Shown here piece after piece: positions 47,622 to 60,500 of a DNA stretch of 64,000 bases; position 1 is the first letter of the stretch, and each line of letters starts with the position of its first letter. The stretch is from contig JAHRBS010000008.1 in assembly GCA_024305745.1 (NCBI GenBank), positions 992,001-1,056,000 of the forward strand, read 5' to 3'. Source of the DNA: Polyporus tsugae. Taxonomy: Eukaryota > Basidiomycota > Agaricomycetes > Polyporales > Polyporaceae. Below the pieces are notes generated by a model. That model had not been told where the DNA came from, searched no databases, and worked only from the letters and a program-made list of their open reading frames with translations. Both the position numbers and the translations under genes were made by a program.

Positions 47622-47924
47622 TCATGGCGTTTCCTGAAACATTTTCCAGACCTTCTCGCCATACGGAGGCACGTGGTAGATCATATGCCCCTCCCTTGGA
47701 TGGGTACGAGGTCTAGCTTCCTTTGGCGCGTATGTCGCTAACAGATCCTTCTTCTGCTTCTTCAGGGACCCGCGCACGGCTGCAATGACGCCATCGGAAT
47801 CCCCAATACTATCGAGAGAACTGCCAGCCGTCGCACCTGGCGCCGCCGCTCTGCCGCGGTTGCTCCAACGCTCGTTGCCAGTTGGTTGAAGGCTGAAGAC
47901 AATCCGTGATGCGTCTATCTCCAT
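47622..47924 (-). CDS. doubtful small ORF, 100 codons
   Basis: Starts MEIDASRIVFSLQPTGNERW and ends GHMIYHVPPYGEKVWKMFQE followed by a stop. The composition is protein-like (mixed, with amphipathic stretches) and unlike the Arg/Pro/Ser-biased chance frames around it. No domain is recognised, no splice partner is seen, and it lies in a gene-poor interval. It could be a relic of a larger gene. Confidence 0.25.
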   Translation of the reverse strand: MEIDASRIVFSLQPTGNERWSNRGRAAAPGATAGSSLDSIGDSDGVIAAVRGSLKKQKKDLLATYAPKEARPRTHPREGHMIYHVPPYGEKVWKMFQETP

Positions 47925-48340
47925 GATACTATCGATAGGTCCTGCGCTTTCGAAGTTCGTTCACGGTTCTCAAACGGTCAGAGTTCCCATCATGCGATGC
48001 CCTAGCTCACAGCAGACTGCGCAGGAGGCCTTGCCTTGCGATGTTGCCACGTAAGTAGACGATGAGAACTCGAGAAGACCTCGCCCCCGCACGATGTCCG
48101 ACGCGCTCGCAGCCGCGAACGCCAGCGCACGGCCTGGGATCAGAACCTCGCCTCGCCTCGTCCCGCCCCGAGGCGTACATGCCCTTTACGTCGTCGGTTC
48201 CCTCCCGACCCTGGACGCTTAGGGCGGTCACCGCCTATCACCGTACGCGCACGACGGTTCTGCTACGAGACGAAATCTTCCGGAAGGCCGACGGCAGAGG
48301 CGGGGCCTGGGGCTCGCGCACTACGCGGCGGGTAGGTTAA

Positions 48341-48352
48341 GTAAGTACTTAC
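48341..48352. repeat. palindromic GTAAGTACTTAC word
   Basis: A perfect 12-bp palindrome and the clearest example of a word that recurs in partial form across the gene-poor intervals (for example near 48,924, 49,010, 49,493, 59,135, 60,237 and 60,391). Confidence 0.6.
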
Positions 48353-51273
48353 ATGGATGATGATGAAGCACTAGCGGTGCAGATGCCAGAGGTGGGCCTT
48401 CCAGGCTTCGACGCCTTCTCGTCATCATCGACGCGTCGTGACCCTGCGCTTATTCAAACTCGAAGTCCGGACCTGGGCGTATACACGATGGTGCGCCAGT
48501 GATATGCGTTCCGTCTTCTAATAACGCAGCTCATGCGAGGGGCTTCTAGCTGGAAGGCACATTTTACCTCCTTTCGAACTTGAAGTTCGGACGCGAGAAG
48601 TCATCAAGGTACGTATTCAGTTACTTACCCGCCCTCATTGATGCCTCTCTCTTCACCCGCCCAGGTCGTCGCGTACATATGCCGGAGATTTTTGTTATCT
48701 GCTCACACGGTGGGTCATTGGTGGGTCTCCTCCCGAGTCCCAGCGCCCTCCGGCAGTCAGGGAGCATATTCTGCAATGGGCGTCTGCATTGCCCACCGGC
48801 GGAGGCGCTTCGGCTTCGTGAGCGTCCACTCCATCAACCCCTCTCGCCTACTTACGTGCTCTGTAGGTCGTGCCTCGGGGCCGCGAGAGGCGGGATTCTT
48901 CCAAGAGCCCCATCGTATGAGTGTACTTACAGCATCGCCGATAAGGCCGACAACCTCTCCGCCCTCATCGAGTTCCATCAACACGAGTTGGACGAGCCTT
49001 GAGACTTGTTACTTACTTATGCCATCGCCCTTAACCTGTCATGCCCACGCCTGCCAGCTTAGCGGACGCGATATCCGATATCGAGACCTCTTGTAGTTTC
49101 TCACACGAGATGCGTATCACCGGGCGGCGCGGGAGGCACGGCACTAGGCCAATTCTACGTCGGTTACGGCCAAGGTTCAAGGTTCAAACGTTCAAGCTCA
49201 AGCTTGTTTTGCGACCTACTGGCGCTGCACAGCACCGCTCGCAGGTCTTGCTCTAGACCCTCTCATTATCCCGATTCCTTACGCGGGATCGGCGATCGTT
49301 ATTCCCCGTTAGAGCCCGTTAGCCCTGAATTCATCACGATTCATGATCCCCGACGCACAAGCGCGAACGTCGAGGAGTAGCGGGCGGGAGCTCGAGATTG
49401 TGGCAGTTCGGGTCAGACATCTTATGCCATGCCAATTGACGAAGCCTCCGTTGGCGAACGAGGTACAACTTGCGTCCTACTGTAGCGGGTCGTACTTACG
49501 TCGTACAGGAATCCATGTGTCGGACTTCTAACTCGGGGATCTGAATGAGAGTAAGCTCAGGTACGTGCGGTAAGCACAGGGTAATTAGCCTGGGTAAGCA
49601 CTTGCAACTTGAAGCAAATTGAAGGCTACTGACCTGATCCCATCACAGTCAATATTTGGCATGTTCCGTAAGCAATCCATCGGTTACTTATCTTTACTTA
49701 TCCACTTGGTGACATGCCGACACTAACGCCACAACGCCTTCCCATACTAAGGCACTTGTTAAGTCAACTAAGCACCATGAAATTTTACCGTTCTGAACGC
49801 TGCAAGTTCGCCGTCGGGATGGATGTACAAGCTTAAACCTCGAATCATGGGAAGCCAGTGAGCGCGCTATCGTTGACACTGACTGATGAACGCCTTCAGA
49901 CTCAAACAGTCTCGGGCATGTCGTGTCATCAAATTCAGGCAGCTGGCAGATGCGCCGCGCGCGGCGCAAGTCCCCCATCTCTTGGAATCGCTCTGAACCG
50001 GCCGGGGTCGGGACTTCAGGTGGATTCAGGATTGATTGACATTGATCGCCGGATGCTGACTTTTGCACGCTACCGCTCCAACCTCGTTCCCTGGCTTACA
50101 TATGCTCGCACGCGAGTTCATAACTGGGAGAAGCTTACATGGTCTCCACGTTGCTGTCCTTTATCCAGAAAAAAAGAGGGTAGGTAGTCGACAATCGTAG
50201 GAGAAGCTTGCGGTCCGAACGCAGGCTCCCGAGGACCTCTTGCAATCGGACCCGGGCATACCTCGAGGCCAAGCATCCATGAAATCCGTGGTTCTCAACT
50301 TCTAGCTGCAGTTAATAAATTATGGCAGAAGTCACTTTCCGCGGAGGTGCTTGCAGGTCGGGACGGGATCCTATATCCGCGTCGGGGAAGGTCCACGGGT
50401 TCAGGACACATGTACAGCTGAAAGTCCAGGGTATTGCTAGGTACCCGTCACCCGCATTCAAGTTCCAGTTCCTGTAAGCCGCGCTGTACATAATACGCTC
50501 CGAGCCGTGCGCTGGGACAGACGTCAGAACCATCAGCCAAGTACAAGCACCCTGCAAGGGCCCCAGCATAAGAAGCGTGCTGTAAGTAAGTAGAACTGTC
50601 GAAGTCGAAGAAGCTAAGGAACCTCGCAGGATTTAGAACCCGCACTGGCAGACGCCCGGGGAGTGAGCGGATGTGTGCCAACGCTTCACCTGGATTCGTC
50701 CCTCCCTTTGTGCACGGACCGATATGGTGGCAATAATCGCAGACCGCCCACGCCCAGCACTGACTGCACATGACAGACGCGGCGAGAAATGCCCCCGCAC
50801 ACCACGCGAGAACGGACAGGTCTGCTGATCGTCGAAGGACAAACCTTAACGCTTGAACGTTGAACCCTCCAGTCTTCGAACATAGACTCACGATGAACGT
50901 GTACTAGACCAAAGACGAAATCCAGAATTTATTTTACTTCTTCTCCAAACTACCCAACGCCACCAGCAGCGCATCACTACGAAGATCACCCGCCTCGACG
51001 AATATTGGACTAGCACCGTGAAGCGCATGTAAAGTAAACTTTGAAAAGCCAATCCAAACCCTGCTGGCCACGGTCCAGCGTCCACCAATTACTGTGTATG
51101 CACGCCCCGCGCTGCCACCGGGGCGCCACTCGTAACGTAAGAAGGTAGCAGATAATCATAACAAAATACCACTGAGAGCTTGAGAGAAAGCAGGAAGCGG
51201 GACTGAGAGAGCCAGAGGCCGGGACGATCAGAAGAAGTGCGGCGCCCGGACTCGAAGGATCTTGCGCGCGTGC

Positions 51274-54200
51274 TCACGGCGCGAGGGTGACGTGCAGCGG
51301 GAGCAACCCGCCGCGGCCATCGACGACAGGCTGGAGCGTCGGCGAGATCTTCTTGTGCACGACCGCCGTCGTCTCGTGGAACTCGAGGTTCCTGACGAGC
51401 GTCGCGAGGATTACCTTGAACTCGAACACCGCGAGGCGGTACCCGATGCAGTTCCGTGGCCCGTCGCAGAACGTGATAAGCCCGCTCCAGCCGTGAGGCA
51501 GCTCGCTGGGGGGCGGGACGCCGCCGGGGATGAGCCACCGCGCGGGGTCGAACGACGCGGCGGAGGGGCCCCAGACGGCCGTGTTGACTTGCATCGTCGT
51601 GAACGGGATGTGGAAGACCTGGCCGGCGCGCACGCGAACCGACGTAAGCGTCTCGCCCGAGGGGGTAGTGAAGGGCTTAGAGAGAGGGATGACGTCGTCG
51701 CGGAGAGCGACGCGCTCGGTCTGTGGAGAGGCGGGGTGCAGGCGAAGACTGTAAGGGGTTTGTTAGCAACGGCGGGAGGGGTGAAGGGGATGGCGCTTTA
51801 CGTACCCTTCCTTGACGACAGCGTCGAGGTACTGGAGGCGCTGGATGTCCTCGTAGTTGAGGTCTCGTCCGACGGTGCGGATCTCGTCGCGGAGCCGCTG
51901 CTGGACGGCAGGGTTCTTCGCAAGCTCGAGGAGAGTGAATGAGAGCGAGCCCGCAGTCGTCTCGTGGCCGACCATGATGAATGTGTTCACCTACGGCGAT
52001 CCCCGTCAGCATCATCCCCATCCCATCGAAGCACAACCATTATTTTCCGGGGAGCGCTCACGTTGTCGACGATCTGCTCCTGGGTGAGCCCCTTCGAGCC
52101 CGCCCTCTTCTCGGCACTGACGAGGATGCTCATGATGTCCCTCCCCTTCTCGTTCACGATCCCGCTGTCGAGCAAGCGCATCGACAGCTTCGTCGTGATC
52201 TCCCGGATGCGCCCGCCAGCGCGGATCGACTCGACGGGTAGCTTGGTGAGGAGGAGGGTGATGAACGGCACGGCGCGCATGACAAGCATCGCAACGAAGC
52301 CGCTGAATCCGAGGCCGGTGTTGACGTGCCCCTCCCAGGAGGTGTGGATCTCCTTGGCCTCGGTCGACTGTCCGGCCTTGAAGTCGTGCCCGAAGGCGAC
52401 GCGGCCGATGATATCGAGGCTGGTATCGGGCGAATGATGTAATTTTCGGTTCAATTTTGGATTTTCGGGAAACAATCGCAGCCGTGTTGTCAGTGCGGGG
52501 AAACAGATTGCGACGAGGGTGATGGTACTCACGTGCACGTGGAGGTGTACTCTAGCATGTTCACGGTGGCGGCGCCGCCGGCCGAGAGAACATGGTTGGT
52601 GAGCCTGCTCTCCAGCTGCATCGGGCCATCCCAGTCGCAATCGGAATGCGAACCACAGCAAGACGACGAGGAAACCGCCGAGGAAGCGTCGGGAGCGAGG
52701 GACGGCCGAAGTGCGGACAGGCGCACAGAAGCAGCGAAAAGTGTGGGGCATCAGCGAACCAGACCGCCAAAGAGAGCAACGCGCTTGCCTTTTCGGAGCA
52801 CTCTGAGATGTCATCCGCCATGCCCTTGATGGCCTCCGAGCTGTCCGGAGCGAGAGAAGTCAGCGTGACGTCAGCACATCAGCGGGGGCACTTGCGACGT
52901 CGACGTGGTTGTGCAGTTTCTGTTTGCCCTCTGTCCTCTCATAACTGGAAGAACCACCCCCGAAACACGACGAAGGCGAGAGGCACCTCGACTTCTCCTC
53001 GAGGTCCTCTGCCTCGATGGATCAGACACAGTGCACGCCGCGTAAATACGTCGGGGGGTGCCTTCTTCCGCCTGCCGCGCATCGCACATAAGGCCCGGCT
53101 CGGCAGATAGTGAGGAAGAAGAGAAGTCCAGGCACCTCCCAGTGTCAGTGTCCGGCGGTGGGAATGCCGCATCGCGGCACTACGCTCGGAAGGCAAGAGC
53201 ATTGGTCCTCCTTCGATGCGAGCCCCGGGAAAATAGGACACACGGCTGGAAAGGGAGACAGCGAGAATGGGAGGTCACACGACTTACGAGAAGGCAGGTG
53301 CGATGATACGGCGCTGCGTCTTGTGGTCGTCACCTTCGGCCCACACAAGGCCTTTCCCCAGCACGTTCGCGACGGGCGGCCTGAACGCGGGCGACTTCAC
53401 TGTGGCAACGAGAGAATGAGAACGGCTCGTCAGCAAATGCAGTGTGAACGCCGGAAGCAGCATAAGATGTGCCGAGATTCGTCGTATTGAGTATTACCCA
53501 ATGTACTGTGCGCAGCGCGCGGTGCCTTAGTTCTGCGTCCCAGTAGGATGCATGCGTGAGGTCGCCGACACGTTCGGGCGAAGGCTAACTGGCTGGTGCG
53601 CGACGGCTGTCATAGGTGGCGGACCCAACACGGGAAGCGTGCGACACGGTGCCACCGGAACCACGCCTTCTCGACACCCGCGCTGAATGCATTCGCTCGC
53701 TTCCGTTCCGCGCCCATGACACACGGAGGGGAAGCGGAGATCCAAGCAGAGCCATGGTCCCCAGAACGTGACTGAGAGGATGACGATCCACAGTAACAAG
53801 AAGGAACAACACTCACCATAATCGTCGACGTTTTGGAAGATGTGCTGTACGGCATCGTGGTCGGCGGCCACAATCTGCGGGGGAGGAGGAAATTCACCGG
53901 GGTGTCAGTGAGTAGGCGGCGCTGAGTGCGAAACGGCGCGCCGGGTGCAATGGCGCGGAGCATGGATGCCTGGCGGGACGGCGTGCGCCCACCGGCGAAG
54001 TCAAACTGCCAATCAAACGTGGCGCACTTACTATGTCGGGGTGGAAGAGCGCACCCTTGACGCGGAAGAAGGGGCCGGCGCGGGCGGCCCACTTGGTGTA
54101 CATCTCGGTGGCCTCGCCGTGGAACGTGAGGAGCTCGTGGCCCCAGAGCCAGTGCGCCTGCGCATGTGGCTATACGGGTCGTGGCCAATGGTGGTGCACG

Positions 54201-54468
54201 CGGAGTGTCGATTGTGGTTGACGGGGAGGAGAGGAGAAGGCGGATGGGCATGGAAAGCGTCAAAGTCAGCGCGATCGTCCGCGGTCGGTTTGCGTAAAGG
54301 GAAGAGAAAATCGGAGGGTGCAAACAAAGTGGGCGTGCTTACAGCGCTGGGTATGCGGTGGACGTCGTAGCGCTGCTTGTCGGAGAGCCAGCGCACGATG
54401 TAGAGGAGTGCGGCGAGCCCGACGGTGAGCGCGAGGGTGGACGAGGCGGGGAAGAAGCCTGATGTCAT
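51274..54468 (-). CDS. cytochrome P450 monooxygenase
   Basis: Start MTSGFFPASSTLALTVGLAALLYIVRWL gives an N-terminal membrane anchor typical of microsomal P450s. Spliced exons continue with GPFFRVKGALFHPDI, IVAADHDAVQHIFQN and a KGLVWAEGDDHKTQRRIIAPAF segment. The I-helix is NTFIMVGHETTAGSLSFTLLE, with the oxygen-activating Thr pair. The K-helix is VKEGLRLHP (ExxR), and the heme-binding loop FCDGPRNCIGYRLA matches FxxGxRxCxG. The C-terminus ends in LPLHVTLAP. All landmark motifs are present, so it is probably functional. It needs the ER-bound NADPH-P450 reductase. The family and substrate cannot be assigned by eye; no terpene cyclase, PKS or NRPS gene is nearby. It is flanked by two 7TM paralogues in opposite orientations. 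Confidence 0.92.
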
Positions 54469-55936
54469 GTTGATGCAGGCAGGAGGGAGAGGAGGGAGCG
54501 CGGTTGGTGGGACTTTGAAGAAGAGAGAGAGAGTATAGATTGGAGGCTAAGTCTAAGGAGCGTGTAGGGAGCGACCGGAGCGGCGCGCCAAGGGGATATG
54601 GGGAGGGAATAGGTGCACAGATGAGAAGGCAAAAGGAAGTAAGCAAGCGGGGGGGAAGGAGCAGCTGTTCGGGACTGATATGCCCATAGGCAGGCTAGCG
54701 ACCCGCCGCCGCGCGCAAATTTGGAGGACTGCCTCGTGTTCACGGCGGACGGGGGATCGGAGCGCGGAGAAGGGGGGATTCAACCGGCCGCATCGTATAA
54801 GCTACCATATTCTGTCATCTGTAATGAACGACGAGTCTCGTCTGGCCGCGTCGCAGGCGGCGAAGGCGGGCGTGGCCAGGCTGAGCTCGAGACTCTGCGG
54901 GCGAATCGAATCGTCGGACAGGGCCCGCGTGGCAAGTCCAAGTGGCTCGCGGTGACCCCGCCCTTGGACTTCTCTGTGCTCGCCACCTGGCCGTCTTCTG
55001 TGAAGGGTACCTCGCCAGATGCCAGTTAATTTACAAAAATTGTCGGGAGCGCTTCGATAGGCGTGGCCAAAGTTAACGTTACCGTGTCTTCTCTCAACAC
55101 AAATTCACTGTCGTATCTGGACAGAGCGTGGGAGGAGCTCGCCGCCGACTCTTGCCGCATCGGGGAGACGGATAGCAAATCGGGGGCGATGGAGGGAGCC
55201 GCCCGGCCTCGTGGCGCTAACATATGCGGATACTGACACCACCGTCGGCGGTCGCATTGACAAGGACAGGGACAAACGGGTGGATGGGTTGGGATAAGAA
55301 CGAGGCTGGCTTTACTGTAATGTTTTGCGGGCGTCGGTCTAGCAGAAGTTGGCCTGATCGGTCGCTACTGCATTTAGGCTCGAGGCTTGAAGCTTGAATC
55401 CAACTGTAAAGCGTCTTAAGCTTAGTGTAACGGATCGGATATGGTTTGGCACCTCTGCGACGCCGTTGCTGGGGCGCAGAGGAAATTGCGCGAGCTGGCA
55501 GTTCACGTTCAGGTCCCTGGCTTGGAGGAGATTGGCGGGGAGAAGGGGATGACCAAATGGTTGGGAGTGCCAAGTGTGCGACGAGAGGTGGTCTGAAAGG
55601 AAAGGCCGGATGGGGCAAGGGAGGGCCCGGGGAGCTTTCGGTTGTGGGCAAAGAGAGAGGCCGGTCGTGGATCTCGGATGAGGAACGCGCGCCTGTGTGG
55701 CCGTGGGAGCGCCGTCTGATGTTCTGTGCAGAGAGTCTGAATCGACGCAGTCCACGACCAGAGATTCGTCGCAGATTGCCCGATCCTCCGCGAACCCGGC
55801 CCCCTCACATTCGAGGACCTCTTTAATATCCCCCGCACGCCCCCCATGCAGCCCAGAGCAGCCCCCCTCATCCTCTCTCCCGGCACAGGCTTGTCTCGCC
55901 TTCCCCTTCCTCACCCCACATCCATCCTAGGTCACC
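54469..55936. other. divergent interval between P450 and 7TM copy B
   Basis: About 1.47 kb between divergent start codons, holding both promoters. It contains motif-free ORFs on both strands and a GGCTTGAAGCTTGAA word near 55,385 that recurs in similar form near 58,612. No recognisable gene. Confidence 0.45.
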
Positions 55937-57529
55937 ATGGTCGAATGGAACTCACCCGCAGAGCTCCAGCTCGATGCCAGTCCGTCCCTTCCCACTCCTC
56001 TTCCCCCCGACCCACCTGATCGTCTCCGCCTTCATAGCCGTCTTTCTCAAGTTCATGCACTGCTTGGCCGGCCTCTACTTGTGAGCTTCTTAGCTGTCCG
56101 CCTCATTTACCCCGTATTGACGTGCCCTCCACTCCAGCTGGGAATACGTTGTGTCTCTCGACTTCGAATGGTCCTTCTTTACCGGCAAGAGGCGGTTCCA
56201 CTACCCTGCAGTGCGTCTTCTCATTTATGCTGTCCTTTCGCGCCATCCTCACGTTCCCTGTAGTTGTTCTACTTCCTCAATCGGTATCTCTTGCTGTTCA
56301 CAATGATTGGCATGTGAGTAACTTCCCTCACGCCTCTCTTCTCCGGCATTAACATTTCGTGCAGTTTGATCGCCCTTGACACCGTGACGTAAGTCCTGCT
56401 CTCCCTCAATCATTGCCTCGCGTTTCATTCACTGACTTCACGTCGTCTAGCGAGGTGAATTGCCAAGCGTTGTACACCTTCAACCAGATCATGGGTCAGG
56501 CTTCGTCTGGCCTGGCCAGTATCAACTTGTCCATCCGGACGTAAGTTTGGCGTCTTGTTTTCCCGCAGTCCATCCCTGACGGTCCCTCGTTACGCAGAAT
56601 GGCCCTCTGGTCGCATGACAAGCGCGTCGTCATCCCCATCGTTGTCGTCATCCTCGGTCACTGGTCTCTCATCCTCCAGGGTGTCTTGCTTACCGCCGTC
56701 TGGGTTCCCGGCCAAGGATGCCTTGTCACGGGTACAAACAACACCATCCTTGCCGCCACCTTCATCTACTCCATGTGCTTTGACCTCGGCATCCTACTCT
56801 TGTCGGCGTACAAGTGTGTCATTGGCGTCAAGGGCGGCCGGTCCCAGCTCATGAGCCTCCTCTTCAAGGACGGTTTGGTGTACTTCTTTATCGCGTACGT
56901 AAATGTCTCTTCCGATGTAGCCCAGCAGTTCATCTGATGCGCACACAGCTTCTTCTCCAACCTTTTATCTGTGGTCTTCATCATGTTGGACCTCAATGCG
57001 GTCATGAGCGTGATCTTTAACGTTCCGGCGGCCATCTTCTCTACGGTCCGTTCTGCCCATGTTTTCCCTAACACTTCATAATGCTTATTAACCCCCTTAC
57101 AGATCGTCGCCTGCCGTGCAGTGCGTCGTCTTACGAACTTCTCCCAGAACGGTCCGGAAGTGTTGTATGTCGCCACGTTATTGACTATTGTTCATGTCTT
57201 CCAGATACTAACTGGCTCATCACATCAACAGTTCGAGCACTGGCCACAGTTTCCGCGCTGCTCCTACTGGTAGCCGGGCCACTGTCCCAATGACACACCG
57301 CGGCACCGTGAAGGGTGGCACAGGTGTCCACGTCCAGGTGGGTAGCTAACCCTTCTATGTTGTGTCCTTGTCGCTTACATGCAAGTTACAGATGCAGACT
57401 TTCACCGTCGCCGACGAGGATCACCTCTCAGATTACAACTCGGAGGACATTGCCCAGAAGACCAGGCTCCCTGACCCTGAGACCGGTGACGCCGTGATCT
57501 CGTCGGAGTTCAAGCGTCCACCATACTAA
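55937..57529 (+). CDS. 7TM membrane protein, Agaricomycete orphan family (copy B)
   Basis: Begins MVEWNSPAELQLDA; the next small exons give TVFLKFMHCLAGLY, WEYVVSLDFEWSFFTGKRRF, LFYFLNRYLLLFTMIG and LIALDTVT. Then come EVNCQALYTFNQIMGQASSGLAS, VVIPIVVVILGHWSLILQGV, NTILAATFIYSMCFDLGILLL, FFSNLLSVVFIMLDLNAVMSVIFNVPAAIFSTIVACRAVRRLTNF, and a hydrophilic tail ending SSEFKRPPY. It matches copy A (42,162-43,999) exon by exon, including the conserved VACR.VRRLTN and the FKRP end, but with clear divergence, so it is an old duplicate. About seven membrane helices are seen and introns are short. Function is unknown. Confidence 0.82.
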
Positions 57530-60500
57530 ACCTCCCGCCCACGTCGCGCACCCCTCCGTTGTGAGCGGGTTGCGCGAGAGAGGTAGCCTGCTCCACCGCG
57601 GCTCGGCGCCCAGCTTGCGTTGGGGCATGCATTGGCAACCATATAGGGCAACGGTTTAAACGAACGGCCGGCGCATATACCTGGCTCGGCCCTTAGATCA
57701 TAGCTTCGACCTTTGCAGCTTGCATACCTTACAGACCGCACTCATACCCTACGCCACACCATCGTTATCCCTTGCCTCAGGGAAGAACTCACAACTTGTA
57801 CTTCTACACATCCTTCTTACACACGCCGCCATCTTCGAGACCGCCGCCGCCACTACAAACAGATCAAAACAGGTTGAACGGGGTTCAATGGTCCATCGTC
57901 GTGTATATCGTTGCTGCATCTTTGCTTTGCTGTATAAAAGTGCGCTTTTTCCCTCTCGCTATCTGTGTGCCTGCCCGACTTGGTCCAGTGCTGAGACAAG
58001 TTTTGCTTTTGCTTTTCGGTACCCGCGCCCCGCGCTATCCTCGGTGCTTTTTGGTGTTGCCCGCTGGTGATCTGGAATGGCCTTCAACGCGCCGCCGTAC
58101 TTCATCCGACGCGGTTCGCTTCGACTTCGCTCCTTCGCGCGCGTGACGCTGTCTTCAATTCGATCATGCATTGCGCGCTGCGGCGATCCCCCCTCGTGTC
58201 CTTCGATGGCCCCCGACGCCCCTCTGCTCCCGCACGCCCTGCCTTCTGCTTTTCTGCGCGACTCTCTATCCCCTGTTGGTTGCTGCGCCCCGCAACCTTC
58301 GACCCGCAGAAACCTCCCTCGTGTGTACTCAATTGCGAAGGACGCGCGCTCTCTCTCTCCTTCATACATTCATTCGGACACTGTCGCTCATTTTACGCCC
58401 ACCGCTGTCGCCCCCTTACACGTACATAGTCCAAGATATTGCTTACCCCCACCGGGTGGATAGAAATGGAAGGTAGAAGTAGTAGAAGGATAGGATATAC
58501 CCGTGTAATAGTCGTTGTCGTTACTGCCGCCTCTCTCTGCTGCTATGTCTGTCTATGGGTTGTTTGCTGTCTTTCTTCGGTGTGCGTCGCGGCGGAGTAG
58601 CGGCGTGGGGCTTCAAGGCTTCAAGAATCAAGCTTCGAGAACCAACGTTGGCAAGACATCGGGGGTTTACACAACCAAAGCGCGAAAGTGGCAATTGGGC
58701 GACAAGGTTTCAAGCACTTTCGACTTCGTGTTATTCAATTCACGGCCAGTTCGACGTTGTCCCGTGTCTAGTAGTACTGGGTCTCAGAACTCACTCCTCC
58801 CTCTAAGTTTTTATCATCGCTTACATCGTTTCCCCACCCAGGCGCACTTCTATCCTGCTTCCATCCATCTGGAGTCTCAGCGTCCGACGTTCAGCGCTGC
58901 GCGTGTTTCTCCGCCACGTTGCCGGTTTCGGTTCCAAGCTCGGAGCGTGCGCGCGTGTCGCCCGTAGTCGGTCGGTATGCGGATAGGCGGCGCGGCAGCC
59001 AACCCGGTACGTCTTCACTGGTCGGTCACTCAGCAGGTGGAATTCAAAGGAGACTGATTGAACCATCACGTTGCTACTTACATACTGTAGGCGGCGGCAG
59101 GGAAAACCTCAATCAGACAGCGCGTGTTTGCGTGAGTACTTACTGTGCTTGGCCATGGTGCGCGCGTGTTCGTAGCTGTCGCGACTCGGACTGACGCGGA
59201 CGACTCGCGGTGGACGTCTGATTCGAGGGTTCGAGTCGCTCGTGGAGCCAGTCGACAGAACAGAACTTAGAAGGCACGACTGTCCGTGAATTGCGAAGCG
59301 GGAGGGAGGACCACACCACTCCCACCGACGCCTACCGACACCCTCCGACACCGCGTGGCGACTCGGCGGCGATGTGAAGGAGTCGGATTGGGGGTGAGCT
59401 TGGAGGATGCGGAAAGTGAGCATCCCGTCGTTGCGACACCGCTGCGAAAAACGGCGCACCGTGCCCGTAACATTACGATTCCATGCAGGATGTCCCGCCC
59501 ACGTCGGAGCCAGTCGAGCCGTCGACCGTCGGATGAAGATTTTCGTTAAAGCCCGTCCGCACTAACTGTAAGGACTCGTCACATCCCACTACTAGTCTAG
59601 GCGCATTTGAGTCGCATCCCGACTCCCGAGACCCGCGCTGGCCCCACCTTGGTGATTAATGGCGAGGAGGCTGCAGGTCTCAGATGGCAACACCGGAGTG
59701 GCAACCTATTACCAAATGTAAATAAGGTGCGTGGCGCAGTGCAAGTAAGCAAAATCTTACTCTGGTGTTACTTAGTACGTGTTAGTACTTGTTAGTACTA
59801 CATACATACTTGCAACAAATCCTTACGAGCTCCCCAGTCCCGACGTAGCCCGACGTCCGTGGCATCGGCCTCGCGTAATGGATCAGACTCGGCCGGCCCG
59901 AATAGGACATTGATATTCTCACTGCAGTTTTCAAGGTCTCACGTCTCGTGAGTGCGCGTGCCTGGCGACTTGGATATCGATTGCCAAGCATTTCGGAGAG
60001 ATGTTCGGAAAGAGTACGCCGTCGTCGTCGCTGCCGCTGGGGTCGTGCGAGCACCAACTCGATCCATACGCTGCAGCAAAGGCCGAAATCCAGACCTGAA
60101 CTGGTCCGAGTCCGACAGCCTGAGCAAGGTGAACGCACTATCACCTGTTGCGGATAGGACGTACGTAAGTTGTACGGTAAGCAATCGATTTACCTATCTC
60201 CCGTCGCTGCTGCGTCCCAAATGTCGACGGACGTGGTAAGTAAGTACCAGTATACTTACGCCGTTAATGCAGATTGTGTCAAAGTGGTCGCGATGGACGT
60301 GGACGGTCTTGGTCGAGACTAAGTACAGTACGCGATGGACAGTCGTCGGCGCACTGCGCGACAGATTAATTGGGACCTTGGAGCAGCAAGTGAGTACTTA
60401 TCTACGGACCGCCAATCATCCTCAGAGTGTGGGTGCCGTGGTCAGGCCGGGACCGGTGGAAATGCGAATGAATTGCCAGTTGTGCCGCCATGTCGTGCAG

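Larger units (their letters stand above)
44000..51273. other. 7.3-kb gene-poor interval
   Basis: No ORF here matches a family I recognise. Better-looking but unsupported candidates are a plus-strand frame at 45,954-46,373 (MSELPRGAPTADIDDADAPR) and a minus-strand frame at 47,622-47,924. From about 47.4 to 50.6 kb the sequence repeatedly contains GTAAGTA or TACTTAC words in both orientations, and GAACTTGAAGTTC-like words near 48.46, 48.58 and 49.18 kb. It reads like old, degraded repetitive DNA. Confidence 0.5.

Noticed and set aside
59200..59260. GGTTCGAGTC tRNA B-box-like sequence
   Set aside because: No A box or cloverleaf could be folded around it.
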